The notes: a model not told the origin generated them from the letters alone. Positions 1-8,519 are shown, counted from the stretch's first letter. The stretch: 64,000 bases of DNA from JAAYRQ01 sp035647235 (GCA_964514235.1 CAZEPV010000002.1:62001-126000); one strand, 5' to 3'. A program made the numbers and translations.

Positions 1-710
1 ATAGTCGGACATCCTATGGCTATGACAGGTACCCCAAGACCTTCTCGGGTTAAAGCATGCCTAGCATTGCCTATACCAGCCCCAGGCTGAATACCAGTAT
101 TAGCCATCTGGATAGTTGTACCTATCCTTTCAACATTTTGAGCTGCCAAGGCATCCACTGCAACAACTAAGGCGGGTTTAACCTTTTCTACTATCCCTTT
201 GATTACTTCAAAAGTCTCTAGTCCAGTTATGCCTAGAACTCCTGGGGCAATTGCGCAGGTGGGACGCATCCCTTCGACTAAAGCATCTGGTGCGTGTTCG
301 TGATAATGCCGAGTAATGGGACTATACTCCACGAATTTTGGGCCTAGTGAGTCGGCAGTAGCATGCCAGTTGCCCAAACCGACTAATAAAACAGTGTCAT
401 CTGCCTTTAAATAATCCCCTATTAATACCGACATTGATTCTTCTATACTTTGTATAATCTCGGTGTCGACATAGGGATTTTTTATCTTCAAAGGTGGTGA
501 CTCAATGGTAACATAAACACCGACTGGCCGACCCATTTCGGCAGCTCCAGCCTCGTTTAAAATGGTAATGGTGGTAACTTTAATATTTTCTAGGCTTTTA
601 ACTTCCTCTTTTACCCCAGATATTTCAAGATCTTTATCCCCTCTAATTAAGTCACGGGCCTCAACCGCTAAATCTACATAAAGGTTAAATTCCTTAATAA
701 TCTTTTGCAT
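1..710 (-). CDS. gpr: GPR germination protease (partial, C-terminus missing)
   Basis: This is the N-terminal 236 codons of the spore protease that degrades small acid-soluble proteins during germination (peptidase family A25). Translation of the minus strand gives a short propeptide ending before a VDLAVEA stretch, which matches the zymogen cleavage region of known GPR. It then gives the conserved NWHATADSLGP segment and a VDALAAQ segment. The ATG at 710 follows an AGGAGG-type site at 711-721. The gene runs off the left edge. A forespore-type promoter lies just upstream, which fits production in the forespore. The product should be autoprocessed late in sporulation. The identity is firm; only the C-terminus is unseen. 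Confidence 0.95.
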   Translation of the reverse strand, partial: MQKIIKEFNLYVDLAVEARDLIRGDKDLEISGVKEEVKSLENIKVTTITILNEAGAAEMGRPVGVYVTIESPPLKIKNPYVDTEIIQSIEESMSVLIGDYLKADDTVLLVGLGNWHATADSLGPKFVEYSPITRHYHEHAPDALVEGMRPTCAIAPGVLGITGLETFEVIKGIVEKVKPALVVAVDALAAQNVERIGTTIQMANTGIQPGAGIGNARHALTREGLGVPVIAIGCPT

Positions 711-730
711 AAGATACCTCCTTTGCTATA

Positions 731-759
731 TATTATCCGTAAATTATCTATTATTATGC
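731..759 (-). promoter_or_regulatory. Candidate sigma-G/sigma-F promoter of gpr
   Basis: On the minus strand GCATA (759-755) is followed after 17 bases by GATAATA (737-731). The sigma-G consensus is close to GHATR, about 18 bases, then CATWHTA, so only one -10 base differs. The expected start site lies just upstream of the gpr ribosome binding site. In Bacillus subtilis gpr is transcribed by forespore sigma factors, so position and motif agree. The call rests on motif reading only. Confidence 0.5.
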
Positions 760-848
760 TTTTAAGGTCCTTAATATTAAATGGCGACCATTTGGCCGCC
801 ATTTGGGGAGAGGAGAATTTTGTAAAGTTGTTGGGGAGGGTTTGTTTT

Positions 849-878
849 TACCAGATTTTCTTCTGGTACTTATATAAT
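849..878 (+). promoter_or_regulatory. Hairpin plus TATAAT in the gpr-rsmD gap
   Basis: A perfect 7-bp stem, TACCAGA (849-855) with TCTGGTA (862-868), is followed directly by a TATAAT at 873-878. No good -35 box sits at the usual distance. It may be the rsmD promoter with an overlapping operator, or chance in A+T-rich DNA. Confidence 0.25.
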
Positions 879-982
879 TGCCCCTAATAAGTAAATATAT
901 ACAAGAAATTAAAATATTTTTTATGATAAAATTACTAAAAAAGGGTAATGAAATAAAATAAGCGAAATAAGGAGTAGTAAGA

Positions 983-1543
983 TTGAGAATAATTGCAGGG
1001 ACCGCAAAAAACAAAAAATTAAAGGCGCCTCCTGGAAATAATACTAGACCTATTACCGATATGATAAAGGAAGCCCTATTCAATGTATTGGGCTATAAGG
1101 TCCAAGAAGCAGATTTTTTGGATTTATTCGCGGGTAGTGGTAGTGTGGGAATTGAAGCTCTAAGCAGGGGGGCTAAATCAGTAATATTTATCGATAACAA
1201 TAATGGGGCAATACAGACCATATACGATAATTTAAAATCTTGTAACTTTCAAGACGGATTTGAAGTATATAAAAATGATGTATTTAAAGCTTTAGATATT
1301 GTAGTCAGAAGGAGGCTTAGATTCGATATTATTTATATAGACCCACCCTTTACTAAAGCCGAAATTTTTGATCAGATTATGTTAAGCTTAGATAGTAATA
1401 TTAGTTTATTAGATGATAATGGAATAATTATTATAAGAAGTCCACACAGGCTGAGTATGCCTGCGGAATATAAAAATTTAATTAAAAGTAGGTTAAATAA
1501 ATATGGAGAATCGGTCCTACATTATTATTTATTAAAATCATAG
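983..1543 (+). CDS. rsmD: 16S rRNA (guanine966-N2)-methyltransferase RsmD
   Basis: RsmD methylates N2 of G966 in 16S rRNA within assembled 30S particles, using S-adenosylmethionine. The 186-residue protein has the SAM-binding DLFAGSGSVG motif at residues 47-56 and the amino-methyltransferase DPPF motif at 120-123. The length is normal for the family. Translation starts at TTG 983, preceded by a GGAG at 971. In many Clostridia rsmD is followed by coaD. Here it is followed directly by the coiled-coil gene at 1559, and coaD is not in the window. Confidence 0.93.
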   Translation: MRIIAGTAKNKKLKAPPGNNTRPITDMIKEALFNVLGYKVQEADFLDLFAGSGSVGIEALSRGAKSVIFIDNNNGAIQTIYDNLKSCNFQDGFEVYKNDVFKALDIVVRRRLRFDIIYIDPPFTKAEIFDQIMLSLDSNISLLDDNGIIIIRSPHRLSMPAEYKNLIKSRLNKYGESVLHYYLLKS

Positions 1544-1558
1544 GAGGTTTATAGGCTT

Positions 1559-2023
1559 ATGATGGAAATCTTTCGTATCTTGGATGAGATGGAGTTAATG
1601 ATTAGGGATAGCAAAAGGGTACCTTTATCAGGTAAATCTGTTATCGAGGGTCATGTTTTTTTGGATCGTTTAGATAGGTTGAGGGCAATTTTACCCGAAG
1701 AATTGCAAACTGCCAAATTAGTCCTACAAGAAAAGGACAGAATAGTTACTGAAGCATGTGCCCAGGCTGAGGAAGTTATGGAAGCTTCCAAAGGTAAGGT
1801 GGCCCGTCTAGTAGATGAAAGTGAAATTACTAAAAGTGCTATGCAAGTAGCAGAAGATATTATTGCCAATGCAGAAAATGTGGCTAAGGAAATAAAGATA
1901 GATGCCAATGAATATGCCTCGGGAGTATTATCCCATATGGAAATAGTGCTTAAAAAAGGTCTAGATGCGGTTGTAGAAGGAAAAGCAGAACTGAACTATG
2001 CTTTAACTGAGGAGGATTTTTAA
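1559..2023 (+). CDS. Coiled-coil protein of unknown function, ATP synthase subunit b-like
   Basis: The 154-residue protein is charged and rich in Ala, Glu and Lys, with long predicted helices and no membrane segment. Residues from about 50 to 120 read as a continuous amphipathic helix, like the stalk of F-type ATP synthase subunit b, which is how such proteins are often named. It has no catalytic motif that I recognise. Two ATG codons are in tandem at 1559 and 1562, and the AGGAGG site at 1542 overlaps the rsmD stop codon, so the two genes are probably co-transcribed. Homologues of this size are common between rsmD/coaD and ylbJ in Clostridia. The function is unknown. Its stop codon overlaps that of convergent ylbJ. 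Confidence 0.7.
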   Translation: MMEIFRILDEMELMIRDSKRVPLSGKSVIEGHVFLDRLDRLRAILPEELQTAKLVLQEKDRIVTEACAQAEEVMEASKGKVARLVDESEITKSAMQVAEDIIANAENVAKEIKIDANEYASGVLSHMEIVLKKGLDAVVEGKAELNYALTEEDF

Positions 2024-3186
2024 TCCCTTACTAACCAAGAGATTAACATTAGGCTAGCAATTATACATAAAGCTATTATCAAACTAACCAAGGCAAAAGT
2101 CCAAGCATCAATCCCATAGATTATTCTTTGATAGGACCATAAGGCGGTAGATGGCAGAACTTGCATGGGATACAGGAAAAATTTATAGCCTATAAATGTT
2201 AAAAAAACAGATATGATCACTTGGATTAGTCTAGCTTTAAGGTAAAAAGATAAGCGTATGGGAATTTGTGCGATAACACTCATTACTTGGGCAATAATAG
2301 AAAGACCACTAAAGGCTAATAAGCTGCTAATGGCTAATAGCTTAGTGGTTAATTCACTATTTGCAGCTGCAATAGTATTAGCCCCTAAGGTTATTTCGAA
2401 TATGCCCATACCTAAGCCATAGGCTACGGGGTAAGTCATTTTAACCAGGGGGGGCAGATTAGCCAAGATAAGGGCAAACCAATCTATAACACCCCATACG
2501 GATAACATTCTGGTTAATACAGAAAAAAAGATGATAAATCCCGCGATAATAATAATATTATTAATACTATTTTTTATGGCATCACCCAATACTTTACCCA
2601 AACTTGCAGTTTTGGTCGTCAATAATTCCTGAAATGCTGCTTTGATAGTAGTTTTTTTCGGGTAAGGCATAAGGGGCATAGTGGCCTTAAATCGCCACAA
2701 TAGGCCCACAATTAAGTTTGACAGGTAATGGGAAAAGGCTAATAAGTAACCGTAAACTGGTGAAGCGAACATACCTACCCCAATAGCCCCAATGATAAAT
2801 AGCGGACTAGAATTGTTAGTAAATGATACTAGTCTTTCAGCTTCATTGGCGGTAAGTAGTTTTTCATCGTATAGTTTTTTGCATAGGATGGCCCCCACAG
2901 GAAAACCAGAAGTAAATCCCATTACAATCACTACTGAACTGGAACCTGGGAGTCTAAATAAAGGTCGCATAATTGGTTCTAAAAATACACCAATAAATCT
3001 TATCAATCCTAGATTTACGATTAGTTCTGCTACTATAAAAAATGGCAAAAGTGCCGGTAGTAGAATATTGTACCATAATTTAAATCCGTCGGTGGCCGCA
3101 TTTACGGTACTCTTAGGACTGATTATCATAAATATAGTTAATAATAATAATATAATAAGAAAAAATAATTTATAGTATTTTCCCAT
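2020..3186 (-). CDS. ylbJ: Sporulation integral membrane protein YlbJ
   Basis: YlbJ is a polytopic membrane protein that is needed for proper spore cortex formation and, in Bacillus subtilis, belongs to the sigma-E regulon. The 388-residue protein is strongly hydrophobic, with roughly eight to ten membrane spans and nucleoside-transporter-gate-like repeats, including GFTSGFPVGA. Three ATG codons lie close together (3198, 3192, 3186). I chose 3186 because GGAG at 3196-3193 sits six bases before it. The stop codon overlaps the stop of the convergent upstream gene in the sequence TTAA. I could not see a convincing sigma-E promoter in front of it. Confidence 0.87.
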   Translation of the reverse strand: MGKYYKLFFLIILLLLTIFMIISPKSTVNAATDGFKLWYNILLPALLPFFIVAELIVNLGLIRFIGVFLEPIMRPLFRLPGSSSVVIVMGFTSGFPVGAILCKKLYDEKLLTANEAERLVSFTNNSSPLFIIGAIGVGMFASPVYGYLLAFSHYLSNLIVGLLWRFKATMPLMPYPKKTTIKAAFQELLTTKTASLGKVLGDAIKNSINNIIIIAGFIIFFSVLTRMLSVWGVIDWFALILANLPPLVKMTYPVAYGLGMGIFEITLGANTIAAANSELTTKLLAISSLLAFSGLSIIAQVMSVIAQIPIRLSFYLKARLIQVIISVFLTFIGYKFFLYPMQVLPSTALWSYQRIIYGIDAWTFALVSLIIALCIIASLMLISWLVRD

Positions 3187-3298
3187 CAGCATCTCCATAA
3201 TAGTTTTTTAAAAAATAGACTAAGGAAAGACTAATTAATTTATATGTTGGGATACTTGTAACTTAGAAGTCATTATTATATAAGGGGTAGATAGCCAT

Positions 3299-4105
3299 AT
3301 GCTTAAGCCAAAAGTTGCCTTAGTATTAGGTGCGGGGAGTGCTAGGGGGTTAGCCCATATTGGTGTTTTGCAGGTATTTGAGGAAAATGATGTCCACTTT
3401 GACTTTATAGTAGGTTGCAGCATGGGGGCTATGGTAGGGGGAATTTATGCATGTGGTACTAATTTATATATGTTAGATAAAATGATTGAAACTATAAATC
3501 ACAACATTTTTTTTGATGTCCATATACCTAGATTGGGCTTTATTGCAGGTAAAAAAATAAGCACTTTTCTAGAATTAATGACTAAGAAAAAAGATTTTTC
3601 CCAGTTAGAAATTCCTTTGACATTAGTAGCTACGGATTTAGTGAATAGGCAAAAGATAATCTTGGAGGAAGGTGTGGTAGCAGAAGCTATAAGGGCTAGT
3701 ATATCAATTCCAGGAGTATTTAATCCAGTTATAAAGGATGATATGGTACTAGTAGATGGGGCTGTGCTAGATCGCCTTCCCATTAGTGTTGCTAGGGAGA
3801 AAGGTGCAGATATTATTATAGCTATAGATGTTTCTTTTGGGGGCGGCAAAAAAGATTCTATTCAAAATACCTTGGATGTCATTATGGTTTCTATAGATAT
3901 TATGCAGGAGCAACAGTTTAACACCCAGTTTGAACTCATTAATCCCGCTTGTGATATATTAATCCAACCTAAAGTCAAAGACTATTCACCACGTGATTTT
4001 AAATGTTCACGGGAATTAATAAATTTGGGTAGGGAGGCTGCCCAGGAAAAATTAGCCGAAATAGAGGCTAAGATTAATGGTTTTTCTAAAGTCTCGAGTA
4101 CCTAA
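3299..4105 (+). CDS. Patatin-like phospholipase / RssA-family serine hydrolase
   Basis: The 268-residue protein carries the patatin features: an oxyanion-hole GAGSARG motif at residues 11-17, the nucleophile elbow GCSMG with Ser41, and the DGA motif with Asp153, giving a Ser-Asp dyad. It resembles the bacterial RssA/YlbK-type esterases. In Bacillus subtilis ylbK lies near ylbJ and ylbM, which is also the case here. It has no signal peptide, so it is probably cytoplasmic and acts on an acyl ester lipid, but the substrate is unknown. Its 3' end overlaps the convergent tmcAL by 20 bases. Confidence 0.88.
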   Translation: MLKPKVALVLGAGSARGLAHIGVLQVFEENDVHFDFIVGCSMGAMVGGIYACGTNLYMLDKMIETINHNIFFDVHIPRLGFIAGKKISTFLELMTKKKDFSQLEIPLTLVATDLVNRQKIILEEGVVAEAIRASISIPGVFNPVIKDDMVLVDGAVLDRLPISVAREKGADIIIAIDVSFGGGKKDSIQNTLDVIMVSIDIMQEQQFNTQFELINPACDILIQPKVKDYSPRDFKCSRELINLGREAAQEKLAEIEAKINGFSKVSST

Positions 4106-5333
4106 TTGGTGAAGTAGTAAAATCACTAGCACCGATTCGTTCTTTTTCCGAGGGATAGAATAGATTGTACAGATTGCTAGCCATGATATCTAGTTTTATC
4201 ATTTTGCTGGCTGGACTATCAGTTTCATCATAAAGCTTCTTTACATCCCTGCCTCTGTTTAAAATAGTCAGTTCTGAACTTTTTTTCATTTGCCCCAGCA
4301 GATTTATGCCCTTATCAGTGAAAGCTAAAACATGATGGTACAAAGGACCAAAGGCATCTAGTTCATCAACTAAGCCCTTGTTCAGATTAAACAAGGAATA
4401 CAATAATATTCGGCTAATCCGCGTATAACTATACCGCTTAGACTTGATTGCCAGTCTAAGTTCGTTAAGATTACTACTTGTTATAGATTTTTCCATTATT
4501 CTAGTCTCAAGCCCTTCATTTACATCGTAAAGCCTTTCAATTTCCCTTGTATCCATGGTACGAAGTTTTGCGAAAATGGCATTTCCAAAAAACTCTGCTT
4601 TAATTGGTGATCTACCTTGCTTAATTTCCCGCATTAATATTTGCTTAGTACTTATGGGTAGGGCAAAATCAAGCTCTTTTACTTGTCTATTTTGGTAGAG
4701 CGCCTCCCTAATGGCTGTGGCACTTGCATATTCGGTTAAATTTCTACTATGAAAGTAAGAACCTTTACGTTTAATAGTAAGGGGTATGATTTGGGAATCT
4801 AGCTGAGCTATATTTCTTAGGTATTCTATAGCCAAAATATTGTTGGAACCAGTTAAAATCTTCGCCATACTAGGATTATTAAAAAACTCTTGTAAAGCTT
4901 TAGAACGAGCTACTGGGTAGCTAAGGCCTTTAGCTAGTAAATCGCTTAAAAGCTCTTTATAATCTCCTGGTTCTTCATTAAGAAATAGGGCTATTTCTTG
5001 CAAAAGTTTTATGTTATCTGTTTCGCTACCGAATGCTAGGTGAGTTACAAGTCCAGTTCGACTAAGCAATTGGACGGCAGCACGGGCAAAATAATAGGCA
5101 CTACGGCTAGCAAAAGCAAAAGGTAATTCAATAACTAAATCAATCCCATTTTTCAAAGCCATCTCAGCCCGAGACCATTTGTGACAAATAGCAGGTTCAC
5201 CTCGTTGGGTGAAATTCCCACTCATTACACAAATTATAGCTGCAAAGTTATTTTGGGACTTTATTTCATTAATCAAATGAAGGTGCCCATTATGAAATGG
5301 GTTAAACTCAGCAATTAAACCTAAGACCGCCAT
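4086..5333 (-). CDS. tmcAL: tRNA(Met) cytidine acetate ligase TmcAL
   Basis: TmcAL (YlbM) makes N4-acetylcytidine at the wobble base C34 of elongator tRNA(Met), activating acetate with ATP. The protein opens with AEFNPFHNGH, containing the HxGH nucleotidyltransferase signature. An upstream extension of 15 codons is open, but the ATG at 5333 has AAAGGTGG seven bases before it and gives the typical N-terminus and 415 residues, so I use it. The divergent neighbour is pta, an enzyme of acetate metabolism. That is suggestive but not proof of a link. The 3' end overlaps the patatin gene. Confidence 0.9.
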   Translation of the reverse strand: MAVLGLIAEFNPFHNGHLHLINEIKSQNNFAAIICVMSGNFTQRGEPAICHKWSRAEMALKNGIDLVIELPFAFASRSAYYFARAAVQLLSRTGLVTHLAFGSETDNIKLLQEIALFLNEEPGDYKELLSDLLAKGLSYPVARSKALQEFFNNPSMAKILTGSNNILAIEYLRNIAQLDSQIIPLTIKRKGSYFHSRNLTEYASATAIREALYQNRQVKELDFALPISTKQILMREIKQGRSPIKAEFFGNAIFAKLRTMDTREIERLYDVNEGLETRIMEKSITSSNLNELRLAIKSKRYSYTRISRILLYSLFNLNKGLVDELDAFGPLYHHVLAFTDKGINLLGQMKKSSELTILNRGRDVKKLYDETDSPASKMIKLDIMASNLYNLFYPSEKERIGASDFTTSPIRYSRL

Positions 5334-5359
5334 GAAGCAACCACCTTTTATATCAGTTA

Positions 5360-5417
5360 GTATCATAAATTCTACCACTAAATTAAACTTTTATGCTAAA
5401 ATAGATTAGTATGATAC
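5360..5417. promoter_or_regulatory. Inverted repeat flanking a likely pta promoter
   Basis: GTATCATA at 5360-5367 is repeated in inverted form as TATGATAC at 5410-5417, with 42 bases between the arms. Inside lies an extended -10-like TGCTAAAAT at 5394-5402. The repeat could be a two-site operator around the pta promoter, or the base of a long imperfect stem. No regulator can be named. Confidence 0.3.
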
Positions 5418-5456
5418 GCTCGGCACAAGGTGCTTAATTAAAAGGGAGGTAGAAGG

Positions 5457-6449
5457 ATGAGCTTATTAGCTGAAATTCGAGAAAAGGCCGCTGCCAGGGG
5501 GAAAAACATTGTTTTACCAGAAGGTCTGGAAGAAAGGACCTTAATGGCGGTTAAGGGAATTGTCGACAAAAAAATAGCTAATCCAATTTTGCTTGGGGAT
5601 GAGGGTGAAATTCGGGCATTAGCGGGGAAGATTGGGGCAGATATATCTGGGGCTGAAATAGTCAATCCTATTAAAGCTAGCTATTTTGACGATTTCGTGC
5701 AAGCTTTTTACGAAATGCGTAAAAGTAAAGGGGTTGACCTTGATAAAGCCAAGGATACTATGTTAAATCCCTTATACTTTGCTTCGATGATGGTTAAGAT
5801 GGACAAGGCCGCTGGGGAAGTAGCTGGGGCCGAAAATACTACAGGGAATGTTTTAAGACCTGCTTTGCAAATTATTAGGACTGCGCCAGGGATATCTGCT
5901 GTATCTGGTGCTTTTATTATGATTGTACCTAATTCGGAATATGGTGATAAGGGGACCTTCGTATTTGCAGATTGTGCGGTAACCCCTGTACCTACCGCTG
6001 AACAAATGGCAGATTTTGCTAAAGCTTCTGTAGCAACAGCGACGGAGATTTGCGGTATGTCAGATCCTAAAATAGGTATGCTTTCATTTTCTACCAAGGG
6101 GAGTGCCAGCCACGAAACAGTAGATAAGGTAGTTACAGCTACTAATCTGGCTAAGGAAAAATTCCCCGAATTAAAGGTAGATGGAGAATTCCAAGTAGAT
6201 GCAGCCATTGTACCTAGTGTTGGTTCCTCTAAGGCTCCTGGTAGTTTAGTAGCTGGGGGATGTAACATCCTCATATTCCCTGATTTACAATCGGGTAACA
6301 TAGGCTATAAATTAGTTCAACGTCTGGCTAAAGCAGAGGCAATTGGACCTATTTTACAAGGTATGGATAAACCGGTTAATGACTTATCTAGGGGTTGTAG
6401 CGTGGAAGATATAGTTAATGTTGTAGCAATGACTGCGGTTAGTTCTTAA
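5457..6449 (+). CDS. pta: Phosphate acetyltransferase
   Basis: Pta interconverts acetyl-CoA plus phosphate and acetyl phosphate plus CoA in the cytoplasm. With AckA it gives ATP by substrate-level phosphorylation during acetate formation. The 330-residue protein is the short, single-domain form and matches the family along its length, from the N-terminal LPEG segment to the PGSLVAGGCNILIFPDLQSGN region near the C-terminus. The ATG has a strong AGGGAGGT site. ackA follows after about 60 bases, forming the usual pair. Confidence 0.95.
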   Translation: MSLLAEIREKAAARGKNIVLPEGLEERTLMAVKGIVDKKIANPILLGDEGEIRALAGKIGADISGAEIVNPIKASYFDDFVQAFYEMRKSKGVDLDKAKDTMLNPLYFASMMVKMDKAAGEVAGAENTTGNVLRPALQIIRTAPGISAVSGAFIMIVPNSEYGDKGTFVFADCAVTPVPTAEQMADFAKASVATATEICGMSDPKIGMLSFSTKGSASHETVDKVVTATNLAKEKFPELKVDGEFQVDAAIVPSVGSSKAPGSLVAGGCNILIFPDLQSGNIGYKLVQRLAKAEAIGPILQGMDKPVNDLSRGCSVEDIVNVVAMTAVSS

Positions 6450-6511
6450 ACTGGAGGGAAGGATAGTAATATCCGTAAATAAATTTTAGAGAAAATGGGG
6501 AGGTTTTGTTA

Positions 6512-7705
6512 ATGAAGGTTCTTGTTGTAAATGCTGGTAGTTCATCTATTAAATATCAAGTTTTCGATATGAAGGATGAGTCAGTATTGGCCAAAGGTTT
6601 AGTTGATCGAGTAGGAATTCCTGGGACAACCTTAGAACACAAGCCGACTGGTAAAGATGAAGTTGTAATTAAAAAAGATTTACCCGACCATACCGAAGGT
6701 ATGAAATTAGTTTTGGAAGCATTAGTTAATGAAGAATATGGAATTATGAAGAGCATGGATGAAATTGGTGCAGTTGGGCATCGTGTAGTTCATGGTGGGG
6801 AAGCATTTGCTAGCTCAGTGGTAATTGATGATGAAGTTAAAAAGGTTATTAAGGATTGCTATGATATAGCACCTTTACATAATCCGCCTAATTTAATGGG
6901 GATTGAGGCATGTGAAGCTTTAATGCCTAATGTACCACATGTGGCAGTTTTTGATACTGCCTTCCACCAGACTATGGAGCCTGCCAATTACTTATATGCA
7001 CTTCCATATGATGTATACGAAAAATATCATGTCAGAAGATATGGTTTCCATGGTACTTCTCACTACTTTGTATCTCATCGGGCTTCAGAAATGTTGGGCA
7101 AGCCCTATGAAGAATGTAAAATAATTACCCTACACTTAGGTAATGGTGCGAGTATGGCAGCCATCAAAGGTGGCAAGGTAATTGATACCACCATGGGCTT
7201 TACACCTCTTGAAGGGCTAGTTATGGGAACCAGGTCTGGGGATATTGACCCAGCTATTGTTTTCTTTCTCATGGAAAAACTAGAATTGAGTGCCCAAGAA
7301 GCCAACAATTACTTTAATAAAAAAGCTGGTATGTTGGGACTTTCAGGGGTATCTAATGATTTAAGAGACATTCTCGAAGCAGCTAGTACTGGGAACGAAA
7401 GAGCCCAATTATCATTAGATGTATATTATAATAGGGTTAAAGGGTATATTGGTAAATATATCGCCTTATTAAATGGATGCGATTGTTTAGTATTTACAGC
7501 TGGTGTTGGGGAAAATGGTTATGATGTGCGGGAAAATATATGTACCGACTTAGATGTCTTTGGTATCCAAATAGATGCTGAAAAGAACAAAGTCAGGGGC
7601 CAAGAAGTAGATGTATCTGGCCCAGGTTCCAAAGTTAAAATTTTAGTTATTCCTACTAATGAAGAACTAGTTATTGCCCGTGATACCCTCGCTTTAAGTA
7701 AGTAA
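6512..7705 (+). CDS. ackA: Acetate kinase
   Basis: AckA transfers phosphate from acetyl phosphate to ADP, or the reverse. It is a cytoplasmic ASKHA-fold kinase. The N-terminal NAGSSSIKYQ phosphate-binding motif, the FDTAFHQTM segment and GTRSGDIDPA are all present, and 397 residues is the normal length. A TTG two codons upstream is open, but the ATG at 6512 is better placed relative to GGGGAGG (6497-6503) and gives the canonical start. A good intrinsic terminator follows, ending the pta-ackA operon. Confidence 0.95.
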   Translation: MKVLVVNAGSSSIKYQVFDMKDESVLAKGLVDRVGIPGTTLEHKPTGKDEVVIKKDLPDHTEGMKLVLEALVNEEYGIMKSMDEIGAVGHRVVHGGEAFASSVVIDDEVKKVIKDCYDIAPLHNPPNLMGIEACEALMPNVPHVAVFDTAFHQTMEPANYLYALPYDVYEKYHVRRYGFHGTSHYFVSHRASEMLGKPYEECKIITLHLGNGASMAAIKGGKVIDTTMGFTPLEGLVMGTRSGDIDPAIVFFLMEKLELSAQEANNYFNKKAGMLGLSGVSNDLRDILEAASTGNERAQLSLDVYYNRVKGYIGKYIALLNGCDCLVFTAGVGENGYDVRENICTDLDVFGIQIDAEKNKVRGQEVDVSGPGSKVKILVIPTNEELVIARDTLALSK

Positions 7706-7720
7706 CTATAAATCACTATA

Positions 7721-7748
7721 AGGCGGGTTTACCCCGCCTATTCTTTTT
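7721..7748 (+). terminator. Intrinsic terminator of pta-ackA
   Basis: AGGCGGG (7721-7727) pairs with CCCGCCT (7733-7739) around a five-base loop and is followed by TTCTTTTT. The seven-base G+C-rich stem and U-rich tail are typical of a Rho-independent terminator. Confidence 0.85.
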
Positions 7749-7767
7749 AGTCTAAAAATTTGCTGAG

Positions 7768-7797
7768 TTGACAACAATATCTGTAGAGGATTATAAT
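7768..7797 (+). promoter_or_regulatory. Consensus sigma-A promoter of the DUF177-rpmF-plsX operon
   Basis: A perfect TTGACA (7768-7773) and a perfect TATAAT (7792-7797) are 18 bases apart. It lies between the ackA terminator and the DUF177 gene. The TTG of the -35 box also opens a reading frame into DUF177, but transcription would start downstream of it, so that TTG cannot be the translation start. Confidence 0.85.
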
Positions 7798-7824
7798 TAT
7801 GCAGGTGTTTTATGGGGTGTATCT

Positions 7825-8331
7825 ATGTTAATTAATTTAAGAAATTTAAAATTCCAAGTAAATGACATCGAAAATTTCAAACTGCAAAAACAGCTACCAG
7901 ACAAATTGCTAGAAGTTATCAATGGCCGTTTTTTAGCACCTTGCCAGGTTGATTTGACTGTTGAGCATACTGGTGATTTATATTTGGCCCAAGGTCGATT
8001 AGAATCAGGAATAAAGACTTTATGTGCTAGGTGTCTAAGTGAGGTTTCCTATGAGATTAAGACTGAAGTTAATTTTTCAATGGTAGAATTCGCCCATGAA
8101 AATAAGTATAGTCGGGAAGATGTAGATATTGTTTTCCATTCTGATTTGCTAGTCGATATTACTCCTCTTGTTTTGGAGGCTATATTAATAAGCCTTCCCA
8201 TGCGGGTACTATGCCACCCAGACTGTAAAGGCTTATGTGTTAAATGTGGGATTAATAAAAACATAGAATCTTGTGATTGTGAAAAAGATATTACTGATCC
8301 TAGATGGGAAAAACTTAAAGATTTATTATAG
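7825..8331 (+). CDS. YceD/DUF177 family protein
   Basis: DUF177 proteins sit next to rpmF in most bacteria and are linked genetically to 23S rRNA or ribosomal protein supply; the exact role is not settled. The 168-residue protein has a Cys-rich C-terminal half, with CARC and then CHPDCKGLCVKCG and CDC, a probable metal site as in many Firmicutes members. I chose the ATG at 7825 because it has a GGGGTG site and lies downstream of the consensus promoter; a longer frame reaching back to 7768 would include the -35 box. rpmF follows 17 bases after the stop. Confidence 0.88.
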   Translation: MLINLRNLKFQVNDIENFKLQKQLPDKLLEVINGRFLAPCQVDLTVEHTGDLYLAQGRLESGIKTLCARCLSEVSYEIKTEVNFSMVEFAHENKYSREDVDIVFHSDLLVDITPLVLEAILISLPMRVLCHPDCKGLCVKCGINKNIESCDCEKDITDPRWEKLKDLL

Positions 8332-8348
8332 GGAAGGAGGTTATAACT

Positions 8349-8519
8349 GTGGCTGTTCCTAAGAAAAGACACTCACGTTCCCGAACTAATAAAAGACGGG
8401 CAGTGTGGAAAAGAATAGATAAACCGGGCCTAGTTGAATGTCCTCAATGTCGTGAATTGAAAATGCCCCATCGTGCCTGTTTGAATTGTGGATATTATAA
8501 AGATCGTAATGTATTATAA
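8349..8519 (+). CDS. rpmF: 50S ribosomal protein L32 (bL32)
   Basis: The 56-residue protein begins MAVPKKRHSRSRTNKRRA, the canonical L32 start. It has two Cys pairs (CPQC and CLNC), so it is the zinc-binding form. Translation starts at GTG 8349 with a GGAAGGAGG site. The order DUF177-rpmF-plsX is widely conserved. It is a structural part of the large ribosomal subunit. Confidence 0.97.
   Translation: MAVPKKRHSRSRTNKRRAVWKRIDKPGLVECPQCRELKMPHRACLNCGYYKDRNVL

Noticed and set aside
705..887. Small open frame of 60 codons in the gpr-rsmD gap
   Set aside because: It overlaps the gpr start on the other strand, has no family resemblance and crosses the hairpin region.
5708..6301. Long open frame (197 codons) on the minus strand inside pta
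   Set aside because: It lies wholly within a well-conserved gene, has no ribosome binding site and its translation (Ser-, Thr- and Pro-rich) resembles no family. It is a shadow of the pta codon bias.
7768..7824. Longer N-terminus for the DUF177 protein starting at TTG 7768
   Set aside because: TTG 7768 is part of a perfect -35 box. Transcription would begin downstream of it, so it cannot be translated from this promoter.
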